Translations under genes and position numbers: made by a program
Part shown: positions 48,985 through 58,900 of the stretch, in pieces
Position numbering within the stretch: position 1 is the first letter of the stretch
Layout: each line of letters starts with the position of its first letter
The notes under the pieces: generated by a model
What the model was told of the DNA's origin: nothing
What the model saw: only the letters and a program-made list of their open reading frames with translations
Databases searched by the model: none
Source: Bacillota bacterium
Lineage (GTDB): Bacteria; Bacillota; Clostridia; Lachnospirales; Lachnospiraceae
Assembly (NCBI GenBank): GCA_023442465.1
Contig: JAEZZQ010000050.1
Span: 151,828-215,827 of the forward strand
DNA length: 64,000 bases
Reading direction: 5' to 3'

Positions 48985-51054
48985 ATGCATAAAATTTCTA
49001 CATCGATTATTGTCTCTATCATTGCTTGTGTATTTGTCGCGTCCATCGCGGTTGGGGCTATCAGCACAAAGGTGGCGGTGAAGGAAATCAATACGGAAGC
49101 CAGAGAAAAGCTGAGTGCGATGTCTCTGCAATATGCGGGCGACATCAATATGAAGTATCAGAATCTGGAAAGCCTTGCGGAGAGTATATCGTCGTATATC
49201 GTAGGTACCTATGAGCCGATAAGGCTCAGCGATAAGGCTTATAACAAAGCGTATATGAAGAAGCTGGGTGGCTATCTCGCACGTATTACGCAACTTCATC
49301 CCGAGGTCGCGAGCATGTATGCCTACACCGAACCTGAGGTACAGCTGGGAGTTACCGGAACATGGTATAGTCAGGGGAAACTGGTGGAAATGGATGCTGT
49401 TTCTGAGTACGATAATTATTTGAACCGGGCTGCGAACTGGGAATGGTATTATCAGACGAAGGAAGCGGGAGAAGCGATTTGGCTGGACCCCTATTATAAA
49501 GAAGCTTTTGACAAGACATGCGTAAGCCGTTGCGAACCGGTTTATGTGGAGTCGAAGCTGGTAGGCACCATCGGTGTAGATGTGGATTTCAATGAGATAT
49601 CTGATATGATACGCGGAATCTCCATATACGATACCGGAAGGGCATTTTTGCTCAATACGAAGCAGCAATTCCTTGTGGATGAAAGCTATACGATAACGGA
49701 TACGCTGGAAAGCGTAGGCTATACCGGGCTGATGGAGGCTCTTAAAGAGAACAGCACCGGAGTGGTGGAGATGGATCTTGGAGGCGTAAAGTCGTTGGTA
49801 AGCTTTGTAAAGCTGGATAATGGATATACGCTTGTGCTCCTGGCGCCTGTTTCGGAGGTGGAAAGCGGAATCGCCTCCATGCAGAGAAGTGCGTTCTTTG
49901 TCATACTGTTCGTGAGCTTGTTCATATGTATCTTCGCCTTTATGATAGGAGGCACTATATCCAATCCTCTTAAAAAGATGGTGGTGGACTTAAAGAAGAT
50001 GCAGGAGAGCGATTTTACCGGCAGCGAATATGTGAAGTATCTGAATAAGAAAAACGAAATCGGCAAGATTGCCATTGCCATAAATAAGGTGCAAAAATCC
50101 ATGGGGCATGTGATTGAGACGATGTCCGGGGAGGGAAAAGGAATTAGAGAGGCATCGGGCAATCTGGGCAGCATTATTGACGATTATAACAATATGGTGA
50201 CTAATATTTCCTCTGTGGCGCAGGAGTTGGCGGCGGGAATGCAAGAAACCTCCAACATGGCAGACCATCTGGGAGAGACCTCGAAACGCATGGAGGAATA
50301 CGTTGCTGTCATGGAAAGGCAGAACGGGGAAGGTATCGAAAATATAGCGGCGATTTATGATAGAGCCAAAAGGCTGAATAAAGAATCACAGAGTGCAGAA
50401 AAGGAAAACGAGATTCTTATTGATACTACCAAGAAGCGTCTTGAAGAGGCGATTACGGATTCCAGTCAGGTAGAGCAGATCAACGAGCTGACGAAGGCTA
50501 TTCTCAGCATTTCTGATTCCACCAATCTTCTCGCCCTCAATGCGTCAATAGAAGCGGCCAGAGCGGGGCAGGCGGGAAAGGGGTTTTCGGTAGTTGCGGA
50601 GGAGATCAGGAAGTTAGCAGAGAGTTCCAAGGATACCGCCGGAGAGATTCAGCGGATTACCCAAATGGTAACAGAAAGCGTAAAGCATTTGTGTGACTGT
50701 GCTACGCAGGTCCTTTCCTACATGGATACCAATGTTAGAAAGACATATCAGCATCAGGTGGAAATCAGTAAGCAGTATCATGAGGATGCGGAAAATATCG
50801 ACAGTATTTTGAAGCAGTTTTCTGAGGTGGCGAAGAAAATAAGCGGAGAGAACGAAGTTATTATGACGGTCATCGACAGCCTGCAAAGGGCGACCACGGA
50901 TGGCGCCGTAGGGACAGAGGAAGTGGCCCATAGTGCGGAGGGAATGCTGCATGGTACGCAGGGCTTGCAGGAGGCAGGCGTGAAGCTTCAGGAAATCGTG
51001 TATGAGATGGAAGCGACTATTGCGGCGTTTCATGTGCCGCAGGAAGAAGCGTAA
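48985..51054 (+). CDS. Methyl-accepting chemotaxis protein with Cache domain
   Basis: A 689-residue chemoreceptor. TM1 (about 6-28), a double-Cache periplasmic-type ligand domain (about 35-285), TM2 (about 292-315), a HAMP domain (about 316-370) and the signalling domain with SDSTNLLALNASIEAARAGQ (about 510-530) are seen. It sends signals through CheA/CheW. It follows the response regulator by 59 bases with GGGAGGAAA before its ATG. The Cache domain could bind a small ligand directly or dock the sugar-binding lipoprotein. No che genes lie in the window. Confidence 0.93.
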   Translation: MHKISTSIIVSIIACVFVASIAVGAISTKVAVKEINTEAREKLSAMSLQYAGDINMKYQNLESLAESISSYIVGTYEPIRLSDKAYNKAYMKKLGGYLARITQLHPEVASMYAYTEPEVQLGVTGTWYSQGKLVEMDAVSEYDNYLNRAANWEWYYQTKEAGEAIWLDPYYKEAFDKTCVSRCEPVYVESKLVGTIGVDVDFNEISDMIRGISIYDTGRAFLLNTKQQFLVDESYTITDTLESVGYTGLMEALKENSTGVVEMDLGGVKSLVSFVKLDNGYTLVLLAPVSEVESGIASMQRSAFFVILFVSLFICIFAFMIGGTISNPLKKMVVDLKKMQESDFTGSEYVKYLNKKNEIGKIAIAINKVQKSMGHVIETMSGEGKGIREASGNLGSIIDDYNNMVTNISSVAQELAAGMQETSNMADHLGETSKRMEEYVAVMERQNGEGIENIAAIYDRAKRLNKESQSAEKENEILIDTTKKRLEEAITDSSQVEQINELTKAILSISDSTNLLALNASIEAARAGQAGKGFSVVAEEIRKLAESSKDTAGEIQRITQMVTESVKHLCDCATQVLSYMDTNVRKTYQHQVEISKQYHEDAENIDSILKQFSEVAKKISGENEVIMTVIDSLQRATTDGAVGTEEVAHSAEGMLHGTQGLQEAGVKLQEIVYEMEATIAAFHVPQEEA

Positions 51055-51125
51055 TATTGTATGGGGGACTTGATTTGTGGGTTCCTGATGTAATAGGGAG
51101 TATAAATGAATAGCGGGAAATGAGT

Positions 51126-51160
51126 GTAAGAGGGTGGAGTCACCCTCTTACTTGTTTTTT
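51126..51160 (+). terminator. Terminator after the chemoreceptor
   Basis: GTAAGAGGGTG and CACCCTCTTAC form a perfect 11-pair stem around GAGT, followed by TTGTTTTTT. The half-copy TGTAATAGG lies 30 bases before it. Confidence 0.9.
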
Positions 51161-51223
51161 GGGGTGGGGGAACGTATAATGAAGTGTGGGGTGGATTTTA
51201 TGTGTAATTTGGGAGGTTGTGAA

Positions 51224-51451
51224 AGGCTTTCTTCGGTGGATTGGGTTTCTGTTCTGACGTTTGCGGCTGTATTTTCTAAAGAAAACCGTGAATGTGATGA
51301 GGACGGACGGGCCGGCAGCAAAGTACATCCATGTACTATGCTGCCTAAACGCCGCATCCTTGCGGCGTTTTCCCTGGGTGTCTAGGGTTTTCTTAAGAAA
51401 ATGCAAGCCGCTCACTAAAAGAACTGAAACCCAATCCACCGAAGAAAGCCT
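51224..51451. mobile_element. 228-base palindromic element, possible MITE or structured RNA
   Basis: Positions 51224-51249 pair perfectly with 51426-51451 (26 pairs, outer end AGGC/GCCT). Inner segments continue the stem: GTTCT/AGAAC, GCGGCT/AGCCGC, ATTTTCT/AGAAAAT and AAGAAAACC/GGTTTTCTT, up to 51287 and 51386. The loop has two hairpins: GGCAGC with GCTGCC plus AGTACAT/ATGTACT (51314-51345), and AACGCCGCA/TGCGGCGTT (51348-51369). The 12-base AGGTTGTGAAAG flanks both ends (51214-51225 and 51457-51468), so it looks like an insertion. No protein is encoded; the opposite-strand reading frames both contain RLSSVDWVSVL only because of the palindrome. Confidence 0.6.
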
Positions 51452-51455
51452 CGGC

Positions 51456-51576
51456 AAGGTTGTGAAAGTGTACATAAAATTGGTAAGGATGTGAATTGAA
51501 AGTGTACATAAAATTGGTAAGGTTATGGGATGAAATTGTATATAAAATTGGGAAGGTTATGAATTTTATATTTGCT
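51456..51576 (+). repeat. Tandem repeats upstream of the HAD gene
   Basis: Four units start with AAGG(T/A)T at 51456, 51485, 51519 and 51553 (29, 34, 34 and about 24 bases), each with ATAAAATTGG near the end; the last is cut short. A similar unit, TTTATGTGTAATTTGGGAGG, lies left of the palindromic element, so the element seems to split the array. The tandem units are not CRISPR, since there are no regular unique spacers. Confidence 0.6.
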
Positions 51577-51609
51577 AAAATTTATATAAAGGACGGGAGA
51601 TAATATTAG

Positions 51610-52434
51610 ATGAGTGATTGGACGATGCTTCCTGGGGTAAATGAGGATAGAGAGGGAATCTTGGCGGGGATTGAATGTTTTGCATTGGATATGGATGGAA
51701 CGGTTTATTTGGGGGAACAGTGGATTGAAGGGGCGAGGGAGTTTTTAAGGAAGATTGAGGATTCAGGGAGGAGATATGTGTTCCTGACGAATAATTCTTC
51801 CAAGAATGCGCAGGTGTATGTGGAGAAACTGCGGCGTATGGGGCTTGAGGTGGGGATGGATAAAGTAGTTACATCGGGGCAGGCGACCATTTATTACTTG
51901 AAGAGGCATTTTCCGGGGAAGCGGGTGTTCTTGCTGGGGAATGATATGCTGGCTGAGGAATTTGAGAAAGAGAGAATTGTGCTTGTGGAAGAGAAGGCCG
52001 AGGTGGTAGTGACTGCCTTTGATACTACTCTTACTTATGAGAAGATGTGCAGGGTGTGTGATTTCGTGCGGGAGGGGCTTCCCTATATCGCTACTCACCC
52101 TGATTATAACTGCCCTACGGAAACGGGATTTATTCCGGATGTGGGGGCGATTCATGCGTTTATTCATGCATCTGCGCTGCGTTATCCGGATCGTATTATC
52201 GGAAAGCCGAACGCGGATATGATGGATTATTTGATAGAGCGGACCGGGGCGGACCGGGCAAAGACGGTAATGGTGGGGGACAGGCTTTATACGGATATTG
52301 CGGCGGGAAGAAATAATGGCTTATGGAGTATTCTTGTTTTGAGCGGTGAAGCTTCCATGAAAGACGCGGAGGAATCGGAGGTAAAGCCTCATCTTATTTT
52401 TGATTCGGTAAGGGAGATCATGCGGTATTTGTAA
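51610..52434 (+). CDS. NagD-like HAD-IIA phosphatase
   Basis: A 274-residue HAD-superfamily protein of subfamily IIA. The nucleophile motif is ALDMDGTVYLG, motif II is FLTNNSSK, the C2 cap holds PDYNCPTETGFIPD, and GKPNADM and VGDRLYTDI complete the active site. NagD-like enzymes dephosphorylate sugar phosphates or nucleotides. It precedes addB by 19 bases and may be in the same transcript. Its promoter is not obvious in the repeat region; the RBS GGACGGGAG is clear. Confidence 0.92.
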   Translation: MSDWTMLPGVNEDREGILAGIECFALDMDGTVYLGEQWIEGAREFLRKIEDSGRRYVFLTNNSSKNAQVYVEKLRRMGLEVGMDKVVTSGQATIYYLKRHFPGKRVFLLGNDMLAEEFEKERIVLVEEKAEVVVTAFDTTLTYEKMCRVCDFVREGLPYIATHPDYNCPTETGFIPDVGAIHAFIHASALRYPDRIIGKPNADMMDYLIERTGADRAKTVMVGDRLYTDIAAGRNNGLWSILVLSGEASMKDAEESEVKPHLIFDSVREIMRYL

Positions 52435-52453
52435 TGAGAGGAGTATATGACGG

Positions 52454-55400
52454 ATGGGACTACGTTTTTATTTCGGAGCTTCGGGTGCAGGAAAGAGCAC
52501 GAGGCTGCATGAGGAGATGGTGAGGCGGGGAATGGAAGAGCCTGATACCAATTTCCTCATTATTGTGCCGGACCAGTTTACCATGCAGACGCAGATGGAT
52601 CTGGTGAAGGCACACCCGCGCAAAGGGATTATGAACATCGATGTTCTCAGCTTTGGAAGGCTTTCTCACAGAATTCTGGAAGAGGTGGGGGCGGATAGGC
52701 GTGCGGTGTTAGACGATACCGGGAAGAGCCTGGTCCTTAGAAAGGTAGCGGAAAATATACAAGAGGAGATGCCGGTAATCGGAAGTAATCTTCGTAAAAT
52801 CGGATATATTCATGAAGTGAAATCCGTGATCTCGGAGTTCATGCAGTACGGAATCGGAGAAAAGGAACTCGGTGAGCTTGCGGCCTACGCTGAAAAGCGG
52901 GGGGCGCTTTATCATAAACTGAAGGATTTGGAGCTGCTTTATAAGAAATTTCTCGAATATATACGAGATAAATATATTACCACAGAGGAAACGCTGGATT
53001 TGCTCTGTGAGCTGCTTCCAAAGTCCAGGCTGGTAAAGGGGAGCGTGATAGCCTTCGATGGCTTTACGGGCTTTACTCCCATTCAGAACAGATTGATCCA
53101 GCGGTTGATGACGCTGGCTAAGGAGGTCATCGTTACGGTGGTGATGGACGCTGGTCAGGATCCTTATAAGCTGGATGGAGAGCAGAAGCTTTTTTACTTA
53201 AGCAAGAAGACTACAGCGGACTTAAGGAAGCTTGCGGCGGAGGCAAGCGTATCCTTTGGCACAGACGTGTTCTTAAAGGAGGAACGGCTGCCGAGATTTC
53301 TGAACAACGAAGAAATGCAGCATTTGGAAAAGTATTTGTTCCGGTATCCTGCCAAGGTGTATGGAAAGGATTGCGAAGCGCTGCATCTTTTTGAGACCTC
53401 TTCGCCGGGAGAAGAGATGAGACAGGTATGCATCGAGATAAAGCGGCTTATTAGAGAGAAGCATTATTGTTATCGGGACTTTGCCATCGTGACGGGAAAT
53501 ATGGAGACCTATGCGGGACATGCCCAGACGGAGGCAGCGAAGTTCGAAATCCCCGTATTTATCGATCAAACGAAGGGAATCTTGTTAAATCCCTTTATCG
53601 AATATATCAGAAGCGCTCTTAAGATTGTTATGGAGAACTTTTCCTATCAATCTGTGTTTCATTATCTGCGCAGCGGCCTTGCCGACTTTACGAGAGAAGA
53701 GACGGATCTGCTGGAAAATTATGTAATTGCCAGAGGAATCAAGGGTAAAAAAAGGTGGATGGACATTTTCACAGGAAAGGAAGAGGAAGGCGAGGAAGAA
53801 GAACTTGCCCGACTGAACGGCATACGTGAGAGGTTTGCAGGACAGATCATCCCTCTTACCCGAAAAGCGGACACTGCCGGGGAAAAAATAAAGGCGTTGT
53901 ATGGGTTTATAACCGAGAATAAGGTCCAGGAGAAGCTGGCAGCATATGAAAAAATGTTCGAGCGGAAAAATGATGCCGCCAGAGCCAAGGAGTACGGTCA
54001 AATATATCGCTTGGTCATAGATTTGCTGGATCAGATTGAAAGTCTGCTTTCGGATGAAAAAATGAATATGAAGGAGTTCGCCGATATTCTGGACGCGGGT
54101 TTTGGAGAAATAGAAGTAGGAATGATTCCTCAGAATGTGGACCGGGTTGTGGTAGGTGACATCGAGAGAACTCGTTTGAAGGAAATCAAGGTGCTCTTTT
54201 TCATAGGAGTCAATGATGGAAATATACCCAAAAATGCGGGAATGGGTGGAATTATATCCGATATCGACAGGGAATTCCTTCAGGAATCGCCCTATGCGCT
54301 GGCACCTACGCCAAGGCAGCAGATGTACATACAAAGGTTGTATCTTTATATGAATATGACCAAACCCTCGGAGTACTTATATCTTTCCTACTGCAAGGTG
54401 AGCGGAGAGGGTAAGAGCCTGCGTCCTGCATATCTGATCGATACGCTAAGCAAGCTGTTTCCTCGCCTAAAGGCACAGAAGCCGGAGCTTAAGAACCCGG
54501 AGGAAAAACTGGAAACGAAGCGGGCGGGGCTGGACTATCTGACGTCCATGCTGAGGGAATATGCAGCAGGGAGGCTGGGCGAGGAAGACAAAAGAAGGTT
54601 CTTTACTGTTTACCGCGCTTACCTTGGGGATGAGGTATATAAAAGCCGTATCGGAGAACTTATCGAAGCGGCATTTACCTATTATCGGGAAAAAGGCCTG
54701 GGCAGGGAAATTGCCGGAGCTTTGTACGGGAATCTTTTGGTCAGCAGTGTAAGTCGTCTGGAAACTTATGCGGCTTGTGCTTATGCCCACTTTCTCAAAT
54801 ATGGTCTTTCCCTGGAAGAAAGGGAGGAATATAGCTTCGAAGCGGCTGATATGGGAAATGTGTTTCATGGAGTATTGGAGCTATTTGCCGGAAAGTTGGA
54901 GGAGCAGGGCTATACATGGTTTGACTTCGGCGAGGAGGAAGCGGAGGAAATGCTGACTCAAGCCATGGATGGCTATGCGGCCGCCTATGGGAATACGATT
55001 TTATACAGCACTGCGAGAAACGAATATGCCATAGCCAGAATGCGCCGTATTTTAAAACGCACGGTGCTCACGTTACAGCATCAGTTGAAAAAGGGAAGCT
55101 TTATCCCCGAGAACTTCGAGATGTCCTTCCAGATGGCGGACAATCTGGAGTCTGTGAATATCGCCCTTTCGGGGGAAGAGAAGATGAAGCTGCGGGGGCG
55201 GATTGACCGTATCGATACTTATGAGGACGAAGAGCACGTGTATGTAAAGGTAATAGACTATAAATCGGGGAACAGAAAGTTTAACCTGGCAGCGCTTTAT
55301 TACGGGCTGCAGCTTCAGCTTGTGGTATACATGAACGCTGCGGTAGAATTGGAAAAGAAGAAATATCCGGATAAACAAGTGGTTCCGGCAGCGCTATTAT

Positions 55401-55891
55401 ATTACCATGTGTCCGATCCGATGGTGAAAGCAGAGGGGGAAGTAACGCCGGAGGAAATCAATGAAAGGCTTCTTAAAGAGCTTAGAATGACCGGTGTGGT
55501 CACTGAAAATGACACTGTTATCAGTTTGCTTGACGGAGAATTCTCGGATAAGTCTGACGTTGTGCCGGTAGAACGGAAAAAAGACGGAAGTTACAGCTCG
55601 AAATCGAGTGTCATAACTGGAGATGACATGGAAGAAATATCTGGTTATGTAAACTATAAGATCAAACAAATCGGTATGGATATTATGCGGGGAAATATAG
55701 AAATCAATCCTTACGAGCAAAGCGGGGGAACTTCCTGTGATTACTGCGAATATAAAAGCGTCTGCGGTTTCGACGAAGGAATAAGCGGATACGGATATAG
55801 GCGGCTTGAGAATCTGGAGGCGCAGGAGGCGATGGAGAGGATTAAAGAGGCGAATTCGAAATCCGAATATGGAGCCGGAACCCAAATATGA
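52454..55891 (+). CDS. addB: AddB, helicase-nuclease subunit with Fe-S cluster
   Basis: An 1145-residue AddB. The Walker A motif is FGASGAGKST (about 8-17). The RecB-type nuclease motif near the C-terminus is VIDYKSGNRKF. The four Fe-S cysteines are Cys775 (ETYAACAYAHF), and Cys1095, Cys1098, Cys1104 in SCDYCEYKSVC. It works with AddA on double-strand breaks, degrading ends up to a Chi site. The ATG at 52454 is close after the HAD gene. An 11-base repeat GAATTCGAAAT occurs at 55852 and 55921, on both sides of its stop codon. Confidence 0.97.
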   Translation: MGLRFYFGASGAGKSTRLHEEMVRRGMEEPDTNFLIIVPDQFTMQTQMDLVKAHPRKGIMNIDVLSFGRLSHRILEEVGADRRAVLDDTGKSLVLRKVAENIQEEMPVIGSNLRKIGYIHEVKSVISEFMQYGIGEKELGELAAYAEKRGALYHKLKDLELLYKKFLEYIRDKYITTEETLDLLCELLPKSRLVKGSVIAFDGFTGFTPIQNRLIQRLMTLAKEVIVTVVMDAGQDPYKLDGEQKLFYLSKKTTADLRKLAAEASVSFGTDVFLKEERLPRFLNNEEMQHLEKYLFRYPAKVYGKDCEALHLFETSSPGEEMRQVCIEIKRLIREKHYCYRDFAIVTGNMETYAGHAQTEAAKFEIPVFIDQTKGILLNPFIEYIRSALKIVMENFSYQSVFHYLRSGLADFTREETDLLENYVIARGIKGKKRWMDIFTGKEEEGEEEELARLNGIRERFAGQIIPLTRKADTAGEKIKALYGFITENKVQEKLAAYEKMFERKNDAARAKEYGQIYRLVIDLLDQIESLLSDEKMNMKEFADILDAGFGEIEVGMIPQNVDRVVVGDIERTRLKEIKVLFFIGVNDGNIPKNAGMGGIISDIDREFLQESPYALAPTPRQQMYIQRLYLYMNMTKPSEYLYLSYCKVSGEGKSLRPAYLIDTLSKLFPRLKAQKPELKNPEEKLETKRAGLDYLTSMLREYAAGRLGEEDKRRFFTVYRAYLGDEVYKSRIGELIEAAFTYYREKGLGREIAGALYGNLLVSSVSRLETYAACAYAHFLKYGLSLEEREEYSFEAADMGNVFHGVLELFAGKLEEQGYTWFDFGEEEAEEMLTQAMDGYAAAYGNTILYSTARNEYAIARMRRILKRTVLTLQHQLKKGSFIPENFEMSFQMADNLESVNIALSGEEKMKLRGRIDRIDTYEDEEHVYVKVIDYKSGNRKFNLAALYYGLQLQLVVYMNAAVELEKKKYPDKQVVPAALLYYHVSDPMVKAEGEVTPEEINERLLKELRMTGVVTENDTVISLLDGEFSDKSDVVPVERKKDGSYSSKSSVITGDDMEEISGYVNYKIKQIGMDIMRGNIEINPYEQSGGTSCDYCEYKSVCGFDEGISGYGYRRLENLEAQEAMERIKEANSKSEYGAGTQI

Positions 55892-55946
55892 AATTGAAAT
55901 ACGGATATCAATTCGGGCAGGAATTCGAAATAGGAGACAGAAAGAT

Positions 55947-58900
55947 ATGGGCATTACGTATACGAAGGAGCAGCAGGAGGTCATTGATACGCATGGATGC
56001 AATATATTGGTATCTGCTGCTGCCGGATCGGGAAAAACGGCGGTGCTTGTGGAGCGCATCGTGAAGATGATCAGCGACGAAGCCAAGCCTGTGGATATCG
56101 ACAGGCTTTTAGTGGTGACCTTTACGAATGCGGCTGCTGCCGAAATGCGGGAGAGAATAGGAAACGCTATAGCAGCGCGGCTGGAGGCAGAGCCTTGGAA
56201 CGAGCATCTGCAAAAACAGGCAGCGCTTGTTCATAATGCGCAGATTACCACGATCGATAGCTTCTGTATGTTCGTGATAAGGAATAACTTTAACGACATC
56301 GGGCTTGATCCCGGCTTTCGGGTGGCGGATGAGGGAGAGCTGAAGCTGTTAAAAAAAGATGTAATGGCGGAGCTTTTGGAACAAAAATTTGAGGAGGGGA
56401 ATGCGTCCTTTCTGCACTGCGTGGAATATTTCAGTACCGGCAATCACGATAGGGCTATTGAAGAGCATATTTTAAAGCTTTATCAGTTCGCAGAAAGTTA
56501 CCCTTGGCCGGAGGAATGGCTTCTTGACAGAAAGCGCGACTATGAAATAGACTCCCTGAAGGAGTTAGAAGAAAGAAAGGACGGCTCATGGATTGCCTTT
56601 TGCATGGAGCAGATAAGGAGCCTGACACAGGACTGTGTGCGGAAGATGGAGGAGTGTATTCTTATTTGTGAGCAGCCGGACGGTCCTTATATGTATGCAG
56701 AGGTCTTGGAGCGGGAGAAGCAGCGGCTTGAACGTTTGACCCTTTTGACGCGATACAGCGAAGGTTATGCGCTTTTTGGAGGAATGACGTTCGACAGGCT
56801 TCCTTCCAGGAAGGATGACAGTGTATCCGGTGCAAAGCGTGAAATCGTGCAGGGAATACGTAAGGAAATCAAAGAGATATGGAAAGACCTGTGCGTCAAA
56901 TATTTTCCTGCCCAGCCGGAGACTGTGCTTAAGTATATGAAGGGCAGCAGCGCGGCCGTTGCAGAGCTGGTGGACCTGACTTTGGAATATAAGGAGGCTC
57001 TGGATAAGAAGAAGCGTGAAAGCAATATCATAGATTTCTCGGATATGGAGCATCTGGCGCTTTCCATCCTGATAAAAAGGAGGAATGATGAAGCTGCCTG
57101 TTATATTGAAAACGCAGATGAGCCGTCCCGGTATCTGAAGGGCATTGAGATTACGAAGACGGCTCTGGATTACCGCGCGTTCTTTAAGGAAATATTGATT
57201 GACGAATATCAGGACAGCAATCTGGTTCAGGAATATTTGCTGGAGAGCGTTTCGGGAGAGTCAGAGGGTGCGTTTAACCGATTCATGGTAGGAGATGTGA
57301 AGCAGAGTATTTACAAATTCCGTCTGGCGCGGCCGGAGATTTTTATGAAAAAGTATAATGATTACAAGGCCGGCTCGAATACGGAAAGAAGAATTGACCT
57401 GCATAAAAATTTCAGAAGCCGCAAGGAGATATTGGATAGCGTGAATTATATCTTCGCCCAGATTATGGGAAGGAAACTGGGCGGCGTGGAGTATGACGAT
57501 AAGGCAGCTCTGTATCCGGGAGCGGTTTATCCCGCCGTGGAACAGGAGGGGGAGAGGATATCCCAAAACTGCACGGAGCTTCTGCTGATAAAAAAGCAGG
57601 AATCGGAGGAAGGAAAAATGTCCGTCCGCCAAAGGGAGGCCTATGCTGTAGCAAAGCGCATTAAAGAACTGGTAGGGCACTTTCCTGTGACGGATAGGGA
57701 AAGCGGTGTCCTTCGCCCTGCGCGGTATCAGGACATCGTAATTCTGCTTCGTACCAATGCGGGGTGGGATGAGGATTTTAAGAGTGTGCTGAAGGAAGAG
57801 GGAATTCCCTCCCACGTAGCGTCGAAGACGGGATATTTCGCAGCAAAGGAGATACAGACCTTGTTACAACTGCTGCGGATATTAGATAATCCCCAGCAGG
57901 ACATTCCGCTGTTCGGTGTTCTGAAATCCTATTTCGGGAACTTCGATGAGGAAGAAATCGCGAAGATACGAGCGGCCTTTTCCGATAAAAAGAAAAAGCT
58001 TTACTTTTGTTTAAAGGAATTCGAGACCGGGGATGCAGCTCTTGGACAAAAAGTAAGGAGCTTTCTTGAATTTTTGGAAGAATACAGAGACAAGACCGTA
58101 TATATGCCGATTCATGAGCTGATGAGGGATATCGCCATAGAAACGGGTTATCTTCATTACGTAACGGCTCTGCCGGGAGGGGAACAGCGAAAGGCTAATG
58201 TGGAAACGCTGTTAGAGCGTGCATCGGCCTTCGAGCGGACCAGCTATTACGGATTATTTCATTTCATACGATATATGGAGCAGCTTGAGAAATACGATGT
58301 GGATTATGGAGAAGCCAATATTCTGGATGAAAATGCGGATGTGGTGAGAATCATGAGCATTCATAAGAGTAAGGGACTGGAATTTCCCATTTGCTTTGTC
58401 TCCGGTCTGGCGAAGCGGTTCAACATGATGGATACAAACGGAAAAATGATTGCCGATATGGATATGGGAATCGGTGCAGATTATGTGGATGTGGAAAACA
58501 GGCTGCAAAGCAAGACGCTTCGCAAGAATGTCATAGCGGAGAAGATGCGTCTGGACAATCTGGGAGAAGAGCTGCGGGTACTCTATGTTGCGCTTACGAG
58601 AGCGAAGGAAAAATTAATAATGACCGGAGTAGTCGATAAGTTGGAAAGCAAGCTGAATGCTCTCGTTCCCATGCGCATATCGAAGGAACCGCAGCTATTT
58701 TACAGTGAGCTTACCGGAGCCGGAAGTTACCTCGATTTTATTCTGCCCGCACTTGTAAGGCATTCTTCCTTTGCTTCAATTTGGAAGGAGTTCGGATATG
58801 AAGATGTCACGGACGTTATTTCCGAAACGGGGCTGTATGCCGGCGATGCCCAAATAAGGGTAAGACTTATCGGGGATGAGGAGTTGGCGGAGGCAGAGAT

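Noticed and set aside
51134..51475. Overlapping ORFs on both strands with the shared peptide RLSSVDWVSVL
   Set aside because: They are opposite readings of the two arms of the palindromic element; neither has family features or a convincing RBS.
51456..51576. Tandem units looking like a CRISPR array
   Set aside because: Units are degenerate, directly adjoining, without unique spacers, and no cas gene is near.
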